Assembly: GCA_963720885.1 (NCBI GenBank)
Contig: CAVRGW010000004.1
Span: 310,001 to 374,000, forward strand
Source of the DNA: DATLLN01 sp963720885
GTDB taxonomy: Bacteria > Actinomycetota > Thermoleophilia > Gaiellales > JAICJC01
DNA length: 64,000 nucleotides
Direction: 5' to 3'
The notes beneath the pieces are model-generated. The model was not told the origin of the DNA, made no database searches, and saw only the letters and a list, made by a program, of their open reading frames with translations. Positions 17,219-25,397 of this stretch are shown here, one piece after another. The stretch's first letter is position 1. Each line of letters opens with the position of its first letter. The translations under genes were made by a program, and so were the position numbers.

Positions 17219-17644
17219 ATGCGTGTGATGGTGATGGTCAAGGCGAACGAGGACAGCGAGGCGGGCGTGATGCCGAGCACCGAGCTGCTGACTGCGATGG
17301 GCGAGTACAACGAGGAGCTCGTCAAGGCCGGCGTGATGCTGGCCGGCGAGGGGCTGCACCCCAGCTCGAAGGGCAAGCGGGTGCGCTTCTCGGGCACCGA
17401 CCGGTCGGTGGTCGACGGGCCGTTCGCGGAGACGAAGGAGCTGATCGCGGGCTTCTGGATCTCGCAGGTCAAGGACATGGACGAGGCCGTCGAGTGGGTC
17501 AAGCGCTGCCCCAACCCGATGGAGGGTGACTCCGAGATCGAGATCCGCCGGGTCTTCGAGGCGGAGGACTTCGGCGATCAGCTGACGCCCGAGCTGCGCG
17601 AGCAGGAGCAGCGGCTGCGCGAGCAGACCGAGGCGCACCGATAG
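17219..17644 (+). CDS. DGPF-domain (YCII-related) protein
   Basis: A 141-residue dimeric alpha/beta-barrel protein. The DGPF motif appears as VVDGPFAETKELIAGFWI (about residues 61-78). The gene is immediately followed, without a gap, by an ECF42-type sigma factor, a pairing known to be conserved for this sigma group. The role of the DGPF protein is unknown; it is probably the regulatory target. AAGGAG precedes the ATG. Confidence 0.88.
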   Translation: MRVMVMVKANEDSEAGVMPSTELLTAMGEYNEELVKAGVMLAGEGLHPSSKGKRVRFSGTDRSVVDGPFAETKELIAGFWISQVKDMDEAVEWVKRCPNPMEGDSEIEIRRVFEAEDFGDQLTPELREQEQRLREQTEAHR

Positions 17645-18937
17645 GTGGCAGAGCCGGCGACCAACCGGGCGATCGAGGCCGTCTGGCGGATCGAGTCCGC
17701 CCGGTTGATCGCCGGCCTGACCAGGATCGTCCGCGACGTCGGGCTGGCGGAGGACCTCGCCCAGGACGCGCTGGTCGCGGCCCTCGAGCGGTGGCCGCGG
17801 ACCGGCGTCCCCGACAACCCGGGCGCCTGGCTGATGGCCGCCGCGAAGTTCCGCGCGATCGATGCGATGCGACGCGACGCGACGTTCGAGCGCAAGCGCG
17901 AGCAGATCGGCCGTGAGCTCGACCGGCGAGCCGAGGCTCCCGACCTGGCCGCAGGCATGGACGACGTCGGCGACGACCTGCTCGGCCTGGTGCTGATGAC
18001 ATGCCACCCCGTGCTGTCCACGGACGCCCGGGTGGCGCTCACTCTGCGGTTGTTCGGCGGCCTGACCACGGAGGAGATCGCCCGCGCGTTCCTCGTGCCC
18101 GAGGCCACCGTGCAGCAGCGGGTGGTGCGCGCCAAGCGGACGCTGGCCGAGGCGCGGGTGCCGTTCGAGATCCCCCGCGGCGACGAGCTCTCGGCCCGGC
18201 TGCCGGCGGTGCTCGAGGCGATCTACCTGGTGTTCAACGAGGGCTACTCGGCGACGGCCGGCGACGAATGGGTGCGGCCGGCGCTGTGCGAGGACGCGCT
18301 GCGCATGGGCCGCGTGCTCGCCGGCCTCGTGCCGCGCGAGCCCGAGGCGCACGGGCTCGTGGCACTGATGGAGCTGCAGGCGTCCCGGCTGGGCGCGCGG
18401 GTGGACGCAGGCGGGGAGCAGGTGCTGCTGCTCGACCAGGACCGCTCGCGCTGGAACCGGCTGCTGATCGGGCGCGGCCTGGCCGCCCTCGAGCAGGCGG
18501 AGCGGCTGTCCGGCGCGCTCGGCCCGTACACGCTGCAGGCCGAGATCGCGGCGTGCCACGCCCGCGCGCGGACCGGCGACGAGACGGAGTGGGTGCGGAT
18601 CGCGGCGCTCTACGACGCGCTGGCCCAGGTCACCGGATCACCGGTCGTGGAGCTGAACCGGGCGATGGCGGTCGCCATGGCGTTCGGGCCCGAATCGGGC
18701 CTCGAGATCGTCAACGGGCTGAGCGACGAGCGATCGCTGCAGACCTACCATCTGCTGTGGAGCGTGCGCGGCGATCTGCTCTCGCGGCTGCACCGGCATG
18801 CCCAGGCCGCGCAGGCGTTCGATCGTGCCGCGCAGCTCGCCCGCAGCGACCGCGAGCGGGACGTCCTCGCCGGACGGTCAGCGCACAGCCGTGCTTGCGC
18901 GGCAGAGTATGATTTGGATCCAAACTCGCGAGCATGA
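17645..18937 (+). CDS. ECF42-type RNA polymerase sigma factor with C-terminal TPR-like extension
   Basis: A 430-residue extracytoplasmic-function sigma factor. Sigma region 2 is at the N-terminus (GLAEDLAQDALVAALERWP), and region 4 is at about 125-160 (LTLRLFGGLTTEEIARAFLV, then EATVQQRVVRAKRTL). A long helical extension follows (NEGYSATAGDEWVRPALCEDALRMGRVLAGL and later repeats) that is characteristic of the ECF42 group and seems to replace an anti-sigma factor. The GTG start directly abuts the TAG of the DGPF gene. The 3' end contains the promoter and a palindrome for the peroxiredoxin gene. Confidence 0.88.
   Translation: MAEPATNRAIEAVWRIESARLIAGLTRIVRDVGLAEDLAQDALVAALERWPRTGVPDNPGAWLMAAAKFRAIDAMRRDATFERKREQIGRELDRRAEAPDLAAGMDDVGDDLLGLVLMTCHPVLSTDARVALTLRLFGGLTTEEIARAFLVPEATVQQRVVRAKRTLAEARVPFEIPRGDELSARLPAVLEAIYLVFNEGYSATAGDEWVRPALCEDALRMGRVLAGLVPREPEAHGLVALMELQASRLGARVDAGGEQVLLLDQDRSRWNRLLIGRGLAALEQAERLSGALGPYTLQAEIAACHARARTGDETEWVRIAALYDALAQVTGSPVVELNRAMAVAMAFGPESGLEIVNGLSDERSLQTYHLLWSVRGDLLSRLHRHAQAAQAFDRAAQLARSDRERDVLAGRSAHSRACAAEYDLDPNSRA
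18908..18924 (+). promoter_or_regulatory. TATGAT -10 with a 12-bp palindrome (peroxiredoxin operator candidate)
   Basis: TATGAT at 18908-18913 is directly followed by the perfect palindrome TTTGGATCCAAA (18913-18924), which would cover the transcription start. It lies inside the last codons of the sigma factor gene, 22 nt before the peroxiredoxin ATG. A repressor binding here would control the peroxiredoxin independently of the upstream operon. Confidence 0.4.
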
Positions 18938-18946
18938 GGTGAGCCA

Positions 18947-19606
18947 ATGACGCTCCAGATCAACGACACCGCCCCGGACTTCGAGGCGGACACCACCGAG
19001 GGCCGGATCCGGTTCTACGACTGGGCCGGCGACGACTGGGTCGTGATGTTCTCCCACCCCAAGGACTTCACGCCGATCTGCACGACCGAGCTCGGCTACA
19101 TGGCCCGGATCAAGCCGGAGTTCGATCGTCGCGGCGTCAAGATCATCGGCCTGTCGGTCGACCCGGTGGACAAGCACGCCAACTGGGCGAAGGACATCGA
19201 GGAGACGCAGGGCGTCGCCCCGAACTATCCGATGATCGGCGACGCCGACTTCAACGTCTCGAAGCTGTACGGCATGCTGCCGGCCAGCGTGTCCGGCGAT
19301 CCGGCCGACCGGACGCCCGCCGACAACCAGACGGTGCGCAACGTCTTCGTGATCGGCCCGGACAAGAAGGTCAAGCTGGTGCTCGTCTACCCGATGACCA
19401 CCGGCCGCAACTTCGACGAGGTGCTGCGGGTCGTCGACTCGCTGCAGCTGACCGCGAACCACAAGGTGGCGACGCCGGTCAACTGGAAGGACGGCGACGA
19501 CGTGGTGATCGCCGGTTCGGTCTCGGACGACGAGGCCCGCGAGAGGTACCCGGACGGCTGGGACTCACCCAAGCCGTACATCCGGATCGTCCCGCAGCCG
19601 CGCTGA
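18947..19606 (+). CDS. 1-Cys peroxiredoxin (Prx6/AhpE-like)
   Basis: A 219-residue thiol peroxidase. The peroxidatic Cys lies in FSHPKDFTPICTTELG (Thr at -3, about residue 47). The C-terminal extension DGWDSPKPYIRIVPQPR and the central YPMTTGRNFDEVLRVVDSLQ match the Prx6 subfamily, which reduces H2O2 and organic hydroperoxides using one Cys. No second resolving Cys is seen. GAGGTGA precedes the ATG. The gene ends at a strong palindromic terminator. Confidence 0.93.
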   Translation: MTLQINDTAPDFEADTTEGRIRFYDWAGDDWVVMFSHPKDFTPICTTELGYMARIKPEFDRRGVKIIGLSVDPVDKHANWAKDIEETQGVAPNYPMIGDADFNVSKLYGMLPASVSGDPADRTPADNQTVRNVFVIGPDKKVKLVLVYPMTTGRNFDEVLRVVDSLQLTANHKVATPVNWKDGDDVVIAGSVSDDEARERYPDGWDSPKPYIRIVPQPR

Positions 19607-19616
19607 CTCAGGTAAC

Positions 19617-19656
19617 GCGGTCAGACCCCTTCGTTGCGGCGAAGGGGTCTGACCGC
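19617..19656. terminator. 17-bp palindromic terminator containing the GTCAGACCCC repeat
   Basis: The left arm 19617-19633 and right arm 19640-19656 are perfectly complementary, with a 6-nt TTGCGG loop. It lies between the convergent peroxiredoxin and sulfatase genes. The core GTCAGACCCC/GGGGTCTGAC recurs at 26638-26652 and 54555-54567, so it belongs to a dispersed palindrome family. Confidence 0.7.
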
Positions 19657-19665
19657 GCGTTGCCG

Positions 19666-21084
19666 TCAGGATGACGGGATGGCGCAGTGGTCGGCCTGCA
19701 TCCGCGCGACCATGTCGGCGAGCGCGGACGCCGAGCCCGGGTCGCCGGCCAGATTGTGCAGCTCGAACGGGTCGGCGCGCTCGTCGTACAGCTCCTGCTC
19801 CCCGGTCGTGTAGCGGACGTAGAGCCAGTCCGCGGTGCGCACGCCGCAGAACGGCGGCAGTTTGCCGCCGGCCGGCCAGCGGCTGTCGTACGACTCGATC
19901 GGGAAGTCCGTGCGCGCCGCGCCGCCGCCGGCGAGCCCGGGCAGCAGGCTCTTGCCCTCGACGTCGGACGGCAGCGTGATCCGTGCCGCATCGGCGAAAG
20001 TCGCCGTCCAGTCGGCGTTGACCGCCAGATCGGCGTCGGTGATCCCCTGGGCGATGTGGCCGTCCCATCGCATGATCAGCGGTACACGCAGGCTCTCGTT
20101 CCACGGAACCCGATTTCGCCATCCAACGGTGTGACCCAGCCGACCAGCCGTTGTCCGACGCAAAGACGATCAGCGTGTTTTCGAGGACGGCCGATGTCGC
20201 TGAGCGCCTTGACGATCGACCCGACCGCGTCGTCGACGGCCATCAGGGAGCGGCAGCGGTTGCGCATGAGCGCGTCGGACTGCGCCTGCTGGTCGGCTGT
20301 CCACGTCAGGCTCTGCACCCAGGACGGCTCGTCGGGGCCGATGACGCCGACGTTCGGCGAGCGGGGCGGTGAGTAGCGCTTGCACGCGTTCGCGTAGCGC
20401 TCCGGCGGTGTCGCCGGTGAGTGCGGGGCGTGTGGCGCGTACCAGCAGGAACAGCGGCTGCGACGCTGGCGTCGAGTCGATGGACCTCACCGATTTCCGC
20501 GCCAGCACGTCGGTCGAGTAGTCGGCCTCGGAGTCGCCGTGGAAGACACGCTTGCCGTTGTTGGATGCGTACCAGTTGATGTACCCGCCGGAGCCGGAGG
20601 CCTGGGTCTGGATGTTCTCGCCGTACCAGTAGCTCCAGCCCTCGGGGATCACCCTGTCGTATCGCTTGCCGTAGCCGTTCATGTACTTGCCGATCAGCCC
20701 TGTGCGATAGCCGGCGGCGCTCAGCCAGATCGGCAGCGTGTGGGTCGATTCGTATGGGCCGGCATGGAACGTCGCCCAGCCGCCGTGCGGCGGCTTGTTG
20801 AAGTAGACGTCGGTCGAGTGGGAATACAGACCGGTCAGGATCGTCGTGCGACTGGGGCAGCACAGGCTGTTGGAGACGAACGAGTTCGTGAACGTCGCTC
20901 CTTGCGCCTGCAGCAGCGACTGCACCCGGGGCATGAAGCCAAGCTCATCCCACCGCTGGTCGTCGGTGAGGATGAAGACGATGTTGGGACTGGGCGTGGC
21001 GGCCGCGGCCCGTGGCCCCTGCGCCGCCCCGGCAGCGGCGGCGCAGACGGCGCAGATCAGTGCGAGTAAGCACAGACGTCTCAT
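19666..21084 (-). pseudogene. Secreted sulfatase with three one-base insertions
   Basis: The reconstructed protein has about 470 residues with a Sec signal peptide (MRRLCLLALICAVC...). The N-terminal metal site is NIVFILTDDQRWDELGFMP. The sulfatase signature SLCCPSRTTILTGLY carries the C-x-P-S-R whose Cys (second of CC) becomes formylglycine. The rest includes SPPRSPNVGV, ASDNGW and SLRVPLIMR. It would hydrolyse sulfate esters outside the membrane. Frames are restored by deleting one base near 20397, one near 20187 and one near 20113. A strong AAGGAG precedes the ATG at 21084. Residual sequencing error is likely because all conserved residues remain. Confidence 0.75.
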
Positions 21085-21194
21085 GGCTCTCCTTCCGGGG
21101 CGTGATGGCGCCAGCCACGTCGAAACCGACAGGGCCGAGCTTGTGGAGCTTGGCGCTCACCCTGGGCCGACTCTACACCACGCGCTACGGAGCT

Positions 21195-21536
21195 CTAGCG
21201 GCCGCTCACCAGATTGTGCCGGTGCGCACCTCGGCGGTTGGTGCCGTGCGCCCTCAGCCAGATCCTCCGAGCCGTGGACGGCGACATCCGCTGGCCGAAG
21301 TCTCCGCTCAGCCGCTCGGCGATCCGCCGATACGTGAGCCCGCTGTCGCGAAGCCGCAGCACGACGTCGTCGCGGCTGACCTCGAACGGCACGGGCTCGT
21401 GCTCCTCGGGCTCCGGCGCCGGCCCCTGCTGGGCCGGGCCTCGCGACCGGTCGATCGCCGGCCACAGCCACGGCGCCGCGAACGCTGCGATGACAACGAA
21501 CGACGCGACCAGTATCAGGCCTGTTTCAACCCCCAT
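21195..21536 (-). CDS. Membrane-anchored helix-turn-helix protein, 113 aa
   Basis: Residues about 4-26 form one transmembrane helix (GLILVASFVVIAAFAAPWLW). A Pro/Glu-rich linker follows, then a homeodomain-like/Hin-type DNA-binding region: SRDDVVLRLRDSGLTYRRIA and then ARRIWLRAHGTNRRG. A DNA-binding motif tethered to the membrane is unusual for so small a protein; it may be a membrane-held transcription regulator. Upstream is GTTT-N16-GGGAAG, a SigB-like promoter. I do not recognise a named family. Confidence 0.6.
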   Translation of the reverse strand: MGVETGLILVASFVVIAAFAAPWLWPAIDRSRGPAQQGPAPEPEEHEPVPFEVSRDDVVLRLRDSGLTYRRIAERLSGDFGQRMSPSTARRIWLRAHGTNRRGAHRHNLVSGR

Positions 21537-21546
21537 ACATGACGCG

Positions 21547-21572
21547 CTTCCCGATGCGCGCCTGGGCCAAAC
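21547..21572 (-). promoter_or_regulatory. SigB-like promoter (GTTT-N16-GGGAAG)
   Basis: Read on the minus strand, GTTT (21572-21569) is followed after 16 nt by GGGAAG (21552-21547), 10 nt upstream of the ATG at 21536. GGGAA matches the GGGWAW form of the SigB -10. Confidence 0.4.
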
Positions 21573-21580
21573 ATCAAATG

Positions 21581-22495
21581 TCAGGCCGGCGGGTCGGGCA
21601 GCTGCTGGCGGCGCTTGAGAACCGGCTCGAAAAGGTCTCCGTGGGACTCGATCCGTTCCAGCACCTGCAGCCACTCGAACACCAGCGTCGAGGGGTCGCC
21701 GCCGCCGGCGGTCGCCTCGACCTCCTGCCAGGTGACGGGCGTGGAGACGGTCGGGCGCGGCCGGGCCCGCAGTGAATACACGCAGATCGTCGTCTTCATG
21801 TCGTCGTTCTGGCTCCAGTCGACGAGGACGCGGCCCTCGCGCAGCTCGCGGCGCATGTTCGAGACGACGAGGTCGGGATGCTGCTGCTCGAGGAGCTTCG
21901 CGACGGCCAGGGCGAACGGCTTGGTGCGCTCGAAGCTCGCTGACGGAGTGTTCAGCGGCACGTAGACCTGGAGCCCCTTCGACCCTGACGTCTTCGGGTA
22001 CAGCTCCAGCCCGAGGTCGGCGGCCAACGATCGCAGCATCAGGGCTACCTGGCAGCACTCGACCACAGTCGCCGGCGGGCCGGGATCGAGGTCGAACACC
22101 ATCATGGTCGGCCGCTTGCTGGTCTTCGCCCGCGACAGCGTGGTGTGGAGCTCGAGGCTCGCCAGGTTGGCGATCCAGATCAGCGCCGGCAGGCTGTTGA
22201 TCGTCAGGAAGTTGACGTCGCGGCCGTTGCTGCGCGTCCAGATCGGCTCGGTGCGCACCCAGTCCGGCCGGTGCTTGGGGGCGTCTTTCTGGAAGAAGAA
22301 CTGCTCGTCCACGCCGTTCGGGTAGCGCTTCATGGTCAGCGCACGGCCCTTGAGGTGGGGGAGCAGCACATCCGAGACGCGCTCGTAGTAGCCGATCACG
22401 TCGCCCTTGGTGACCCCGGCCTCCGGGTACAGCACCTTGTCGCCGTTCGTCAGCTTCAGCTGCTTGCCGCGGACGGTGACCGTGCGGTCGCTCAT
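21581..22495 (-). CDS. ligD: LigD-type DNA polymerase/primase (PolDom)
   Basis: A 304-residue archaeo-eukaryotic primase-fold polymerase used in bacterial non-homologous end joining. Family landmarks are LTNGDKVLYPEAGVTKGDVI (about residues 15-34), KRYPNGVDEQFFFQKDAPKH, the catalytic DLDPG acidic pair, TSGSKGLQVYVPL and LVDWSQND. It fills gaps with rNTPs or dNTPs at broken ends. Its ATG overlaps the stop of the DNA ligase gene (ATGA), so the two are translationally coupled. No Ku gene lies in the window. A second PolDom gene is at 58185-59201. Confidence 0.9.
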   Translation of the reverse strand: MSDRTVTVRGKQLKLTNGDKVLYPEAGVTKGDVIGYYERVSDVLLPHLKGRALTMKRYPNGVDEQFFFQKDAPKHRPDWVRTEPIWTRSNGRDVNFLTINSLPALIWIANLASLELHTTLSRAKTSKRPTMMVFDLDPGPPATVVECCQVALMLRSLAADLGLELYPKTSGSKGLQVYVPLNTPSASFERTKPFALAVAKLLEQQHPDLVVSNMRRELREGRVLVDWSQNDDMKTTICVYSLRARPRPTVSTPVTWQEVEATAGGGDPSTLVFEWLQVLERIESHGDLFEPVLKRRQQLPDPPA

Positions 22496-23436
22496 TGGTC
22501 GATCTGGTCGACCGTGCACTCAGCCGGCGGCTTGTCATCGCGCCAGCGCTGGAATCGTGCGCCGTGGCGGATGCGGCCGCCGCTGACGTGTTCGATCTCC
22601 ACCTCGCACACCAGCTCGCGGCGGACCGCGTGCCACGTCGAGTCGCGGCCGCGGCTCCAGCGGCTCGGCCCGGGCTCTGCGAACTCGCCGGTGCTGACGG
22701 CCTCGACCACCGGCACCAGCTCGCGCGCGAACTTCGCCGTGAAGCCCGACGTGTGGCCGACGTGGCGGATCTCGCCGTCGGGCGTATAGAGCCCGAGGAT
22801 CAGCGACGCGACACCGTCGCCCGACTCGCGCTCGCGCCAGCCGATGACGACGCAGTCCAGCGTCCGCGTGCGCCTGATCTTGACCATCCCGATCCGCTCG
22901 CCCGGCCGGTAGGGCTCGTCCTCGCGCTTGGCGATGACACCCTCCCGGGTCTGCAGCCAGGTCGCGGCGTGCTCCGCGTCGTTCGTCTGCTCGATCAGCT
23001 CGACCGGGTCGCCCACGATCGCCTCGAGGCGCTTGCGGCGCTCCGTCTGCGGGAGGTCGAGCAGCGATCGGTCGTCCTCCGCCAGGACATCGAACGCGAC
23101 GAAGCGAGCGGGCGTCGCCTCGGCCAGCATGTTGACCCGAGACGCGGCCGGGTGGATGCGCTGCTGGAGGCCCTCGAAGTCCTCGTGCCCGTGCTCATCG
23201 AGGACGATCAGCTCGCCGTCGAGCACGTACCGACCAGGCGGGAACGCCACCTCGGGGAAGTAGCGGTCGAGCGACCGGCCGTTGCGCGACTGGAGATGAC
23301 GCTCGTCACCGTCGACGAACACGATCGCCCGGAAACCGTCCAGTTTTGGCTCGTACGACCAGCCGTCGCCGTCCGGCAGCTTCGCGGCTGTCTTCGCCAG
23401 CTGGGGCTGGATTGGCGGCTTCAGGGGCAGCGCCAT
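22492..23436 (-). CDS. ATP-dependent DNA ligase (LigC/LigD ligase type)
   Basis: A 314-residue ATP-dependent DNA ligase. The nucleotidyl-Lys motif is YEPKLDGFRAI (Lys at about residue 31). Motif III is RFVAFDVLAED, motif IV is EGVIAKR, and motif V is MVKIRRTRTLDCVVIG. An OB-fold domain forms the C-terminus. It seals DNA ends, probably after the partner polymerase. The ligase comes first and the polymerase second, with ATGA coupling. The gene is divergent from the GT-rich sigma factor gene. Confidence 0.92.
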   Translation of the reverse strand: MALPLKPPIQPQLAKTAAKLPDGDGWSYEPKLDGFRAIVFVDGDERHLQSRNGRSLDRYFPEVAFPPGRYVLDGELIVLDEHGHEDFEGLQQRIHPAASRVNMLAEATPARFVAFDVLAEDDRSLLDLPQTERRKRLEAIVGDPVELIEQTNDAEHAATWLQTREGVIAKREDEPYRPGERIGMVKIRRTRTLDCVVIGWRERESGDGVASLILGLYTPDGEIRHVGHTSGFTAKFARELVPVVEAVSTGEFAEPGPSRWSRGRDSTWHAVRRELVCEVEIEHVSGGRIRHGARFQRWRDDKPPAECTVDQIDQ

Positions 23437-23454
23437 GCGGCGCAGTGTCGCAGA

Positions 23455-23476
23455 AACAGCCCCAAATAGGGCTGTT
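23455..23476. repeat. 8-bp stem hairpin in the ligase/sigma factor intergenic region
   Basis: AACAGCCC (23455-23462) and GGGCTGTT (23469-23476) form a perfect stem with a 6-nt loop. The hairpin lies in the 120-bp divergent region, so it may be an operator or a leader structure. A TACACT box at 23496-23501 could promote the sigma factor gene, whose ATG has GGGAGGG upstream. Confidence 0.4.
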
Positions 23477-23556
23477 AGGAATCCGTTTCCGGTCGTACAC
23501 TGGCTCTCGATCGGCGCTACGGTGCAGGAGCACCCGATCTGGGAGGGTTTCCACCC

Positions 23557-24324
23557 ATGGATCTGCAGAGCATGTCCGATGTCGAGCTCGCCACGGCGGC
23601 CCGCTCGTCCGGCGACACCGCCGCCCGGGACGCCCTGATCCTGCGTTACAGCTCGCTTGTGCGGGGGATTGCGCGGCGGTATGTGGGGCGGGGGTTTGGG
23701 TTTGAGGATGTGTGTCAGTCGGGGTATTTGGGGTTGATTCAGGCGGTGGATCGGTTTGATGCTGGGCGGGGTGTGCCGTTGGAGCGGTATGCGGCGCGGA
23801 TGGTTGAGGGTGAGATCATGCATTTGTTTCGGGATCGGGGTTGGAGTGTGCGGGTGCCTCGGTCGTTGCAGGAGTTGTCGCGGCGGGTTGGTCCGGTGGG
23901 TGTGGGGTTGGCGCAGGTGTTGGGGCGTGAGCCGTCGACCGGGGAGTTGGCGGAGGCGTTGGAGTGTTCTGAGGAGTTGGTGGTGGAGGCGTTGGTGGTG
24001 CGGCGGGTGTATGTGGCGGAGTCGTTGTTTGGTCGGGGTGAGGATGGTGAGTGGGGGGTTGAGGTTGGGCCTGCGGGTCGGGTGTTGAGTGAGGTTGATC
24101 CGGGGTTTGTGGGGGTTGAGGATCGGGATGTGGTGGAGCGGGGGTTGCGGCGGTTGCCGGCGCGTGAGCGGCGGTTGTTGGAGTTGCGGTTTCGGGGTGA
24201 GTTGACGCAGTCGGAGATCGCGTCTGAGTTGGGGATCAGTCAGATGCATGTCAGCCGCTTGTTGCGTGGTGCGTTGGCGAAGCTCCGCGACGTGATCGAC
24301 GCGGACGCCGCAACCGCAGCCTGA
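23557..24324 (+). CDS. SigB/SigF/SigG-type alternative sigma factor with a C-depleted, GT-rich coding stretch
   Basis: A 255-residue sigma-70 family protein with regions 2, 3 and 4. Region 2 covers LILRYSSLVRGIARRYVGRG and CQSGYLGLIQAVDRFD, with the -10 recognition helix in MVEGEIMHLFRDRGWSVRVP. Region 3 includes LQELSRRV. Region 4 ends with LTQSEIASELGISQMHVSRLLRGALAKLRD. It is the closest relative in the window of the sigma factor at 24604-25356. From about 23640 to 24270 the coding strand almost lacks C: third codon positions are nearly all G or T and leucine is always TTG, unlike both its own ends and all neighbours. Such use suggests recent acquisition or an unusual constraint. Confidence 0.9.
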   Translation: MDLQSMSDVELATAARSSGDTAARDALILRYSSLVRGIARRYVGRGFGFEDVCQSGYLGLIQAVDRFDAGRGVPLERYAARMVEGEIMHLFRDRGWSVRVPRSLQELSRRVGPVGVGLAQVLGREPSTGELAEALECSEELVVEALVVRRVYVAESLFGRGEDGEWGVEVGPAGRVLSEVDPGFVGVEDRDVVERGLRRLPARERRLLELRFRGELTQSEIASELGISQMHVSRLLRGALAKLRDVIDADAATAA

Positions 24325-24336
24325 TCCGTTCGGCCT

Positions 24337-24546
24337 TCAGGCGCCTGTGGCTGCGCCCGACGAGGACGAGCCGAACACGATGAAGGCGAGGATCCCCACG
24401 GGGATGGCAATCGCCAAGCCAAACGGGCCAAGCAGCAGGAGCCCGATCACCGCGGCGACAATCACCAGCGCCACGAGGACCCCCAGCAGCCACCCGGCCG
24501 CCCGCCTGGTCTGGTTCTTGACGTCGGTCTCACCGATTTCGCTCAT
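24337..24546 (-). CDS. Small membrane protein, 69 aa
   Basis: Two hydrophobic helices are visible (about residues 17-37 and 42-60: GWLLGVLVALVIVAAVIGLL, then GLAIAIPVGILAFIVFG). The N-terminus is soluble (MSEIGETDVKNQTRR) and the tail is Ser/Ala. No family is recognised. It sits between two convergent SigB/F-type sigma genes and has its own SigB-like promoter, so it is probably a stress-induced membrane protein. Confidence 0.65.
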   Translation of the reverse strand: MSEIGETDVKNQTRRAAGWLLGVLVALVIVAAVIGLLLLGPFGLAIAIPVGILAFIVFGSSSSGAATGA

Positions 24547-24556
24547 GTTCCGACGG

Positions 24557-24582
24557 TTGCCCGGGTGGCTTCTGGTCGAAAC
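24557..24582 (-). promoter_or_regulatory. SigB/F-like promoter (GTTT-N16-GGGCAA)
   Basis: On the minus strand GTTT (24582-24579) and GGGCAA (24562-24557) are 16 nt apart and 10 nt before the ATG at 24546. Confidence 0.55.
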
Positions 24583-24603
24583 GCGGCGTGCGCTGCCACG
24601 GCG

Positions 24604-25356
24604 CTAGACGGCGGCGTACGTCTCGGCGAGCGGCTCGCGGAGCTTCGCCAGCGCATCGCGCATCAGCCGCGAGACGTGCATCTGGCTGATCCCGAGCTCC
24701 GCACCGATCTGCGACTGCGTCAGCTCCTCGTCGAAGCGGAGCCGCAGGATCTCTCGCTGCCTGACCGGCAGCCGGGCCATCGCCTCGCGCACTGCGTCGT
24801 GATCCTCGACCTCGTCGAACCCGGCGTCGTCGCCTCCCAGCGTCCGGATCAGCGGGGCGTCGTCGTCGGTGCCGCCGGCGTGCGCGTCGAGCGAGTCGGC
24901 CGCGTAGGCGCGCGCGGCGTGCTGCGCGTCGTCGACCGCCTCGACGGTCTCCCCGCATGCAGCGGCGAGCTCTTCGGTGGTCACCGGCCGTCCAAGCTCC
25001 TGGACGAGGTCGCGCTCGAGCACGGTCACCCTGCGCGACAGCTCCTGGAGCGGTCGCGGTACGCGCACGGCCCAGCCGTGGTCGCGGAACAGGTGCATGA
25101 TCTCACCCTCGATCATCCTGGTCGCGTACGCCCGGAGCGGGATGCCGCGGGCGGGGTCGTACCGGTCGACCGCCTGAATCAGCCCGAGGTAGCCGCACTG
25201 CACGAGATCGTCATACGTGAACCCGCGCTTGACGTACCGGCTCGCGATCGAGCGGACGAGCCCGCTGTAGCGCATGATCAACTCGTCTCGATCGCGCACC
25301 GGTCCAGCATCAGAGTGGTCGACCAGGGCGATATTCGAGGAGAGTTCGGGCTTCAT
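24604..25356 (-). CDS. SigB/SigF-type alternative sigma factor with a self-type promoter
   Basis: A 250-residue sigma factor with all regions needed for promoter recognition. Region 2 covers ELIMRYSGLVRSIASRYVKR and VQCGYLGLIQAVDRYDPARG, with MIEGEIMHLFRDHGWAVRVP. Region 4 is LTQSQIGAELGISQMHVSRL. It is paralogous to the gene at 23557. The ATG at 25356 is chosen because CTGGAGGC lies about 10 nt upstream, while the ATG at 25365 is too close to it. Upstream is GTTT-N16-GGGCAT, the same class as the presumed target promoters, implying autoregulation. The divergent partner is a small proline-rich gene with a matching promoter. Confidence 0.92.
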   Translation of the reverse strand: MKPELSSNIALVDHSDAGPVRDRDELIMRYSGLVRSIASRYVKRGFTYDDLVQCGYLGLIQAVDRYDPARGIPLRAYATRMIEGEIMHLFRDHGWAVRVPRPLQELSRRVTVLERDLVQELGRPVTTEELAAACGETVEAVDDAQHAARAYAADSLDAHAGGTDDDAPLIRTLGGDDAGFDEVEDHDAVREAMARLPVRQREILRLRFDEELTQSQIGAELGISQMHVSRLMRDALAKLREPLAETYAAV

Positions 25357-25397
25357 CAAGCGCATGCCTCCAGGCAAAAGGGGGTAATCAGGGACCT

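Noticed and set aside
23640..24270. Diversity-generating retroelement target or RNA-edited region
   Set aside because: No reverse transcriptase, template repeat or adenine-targeted variation is visible; the change affects mostly silent third positions.
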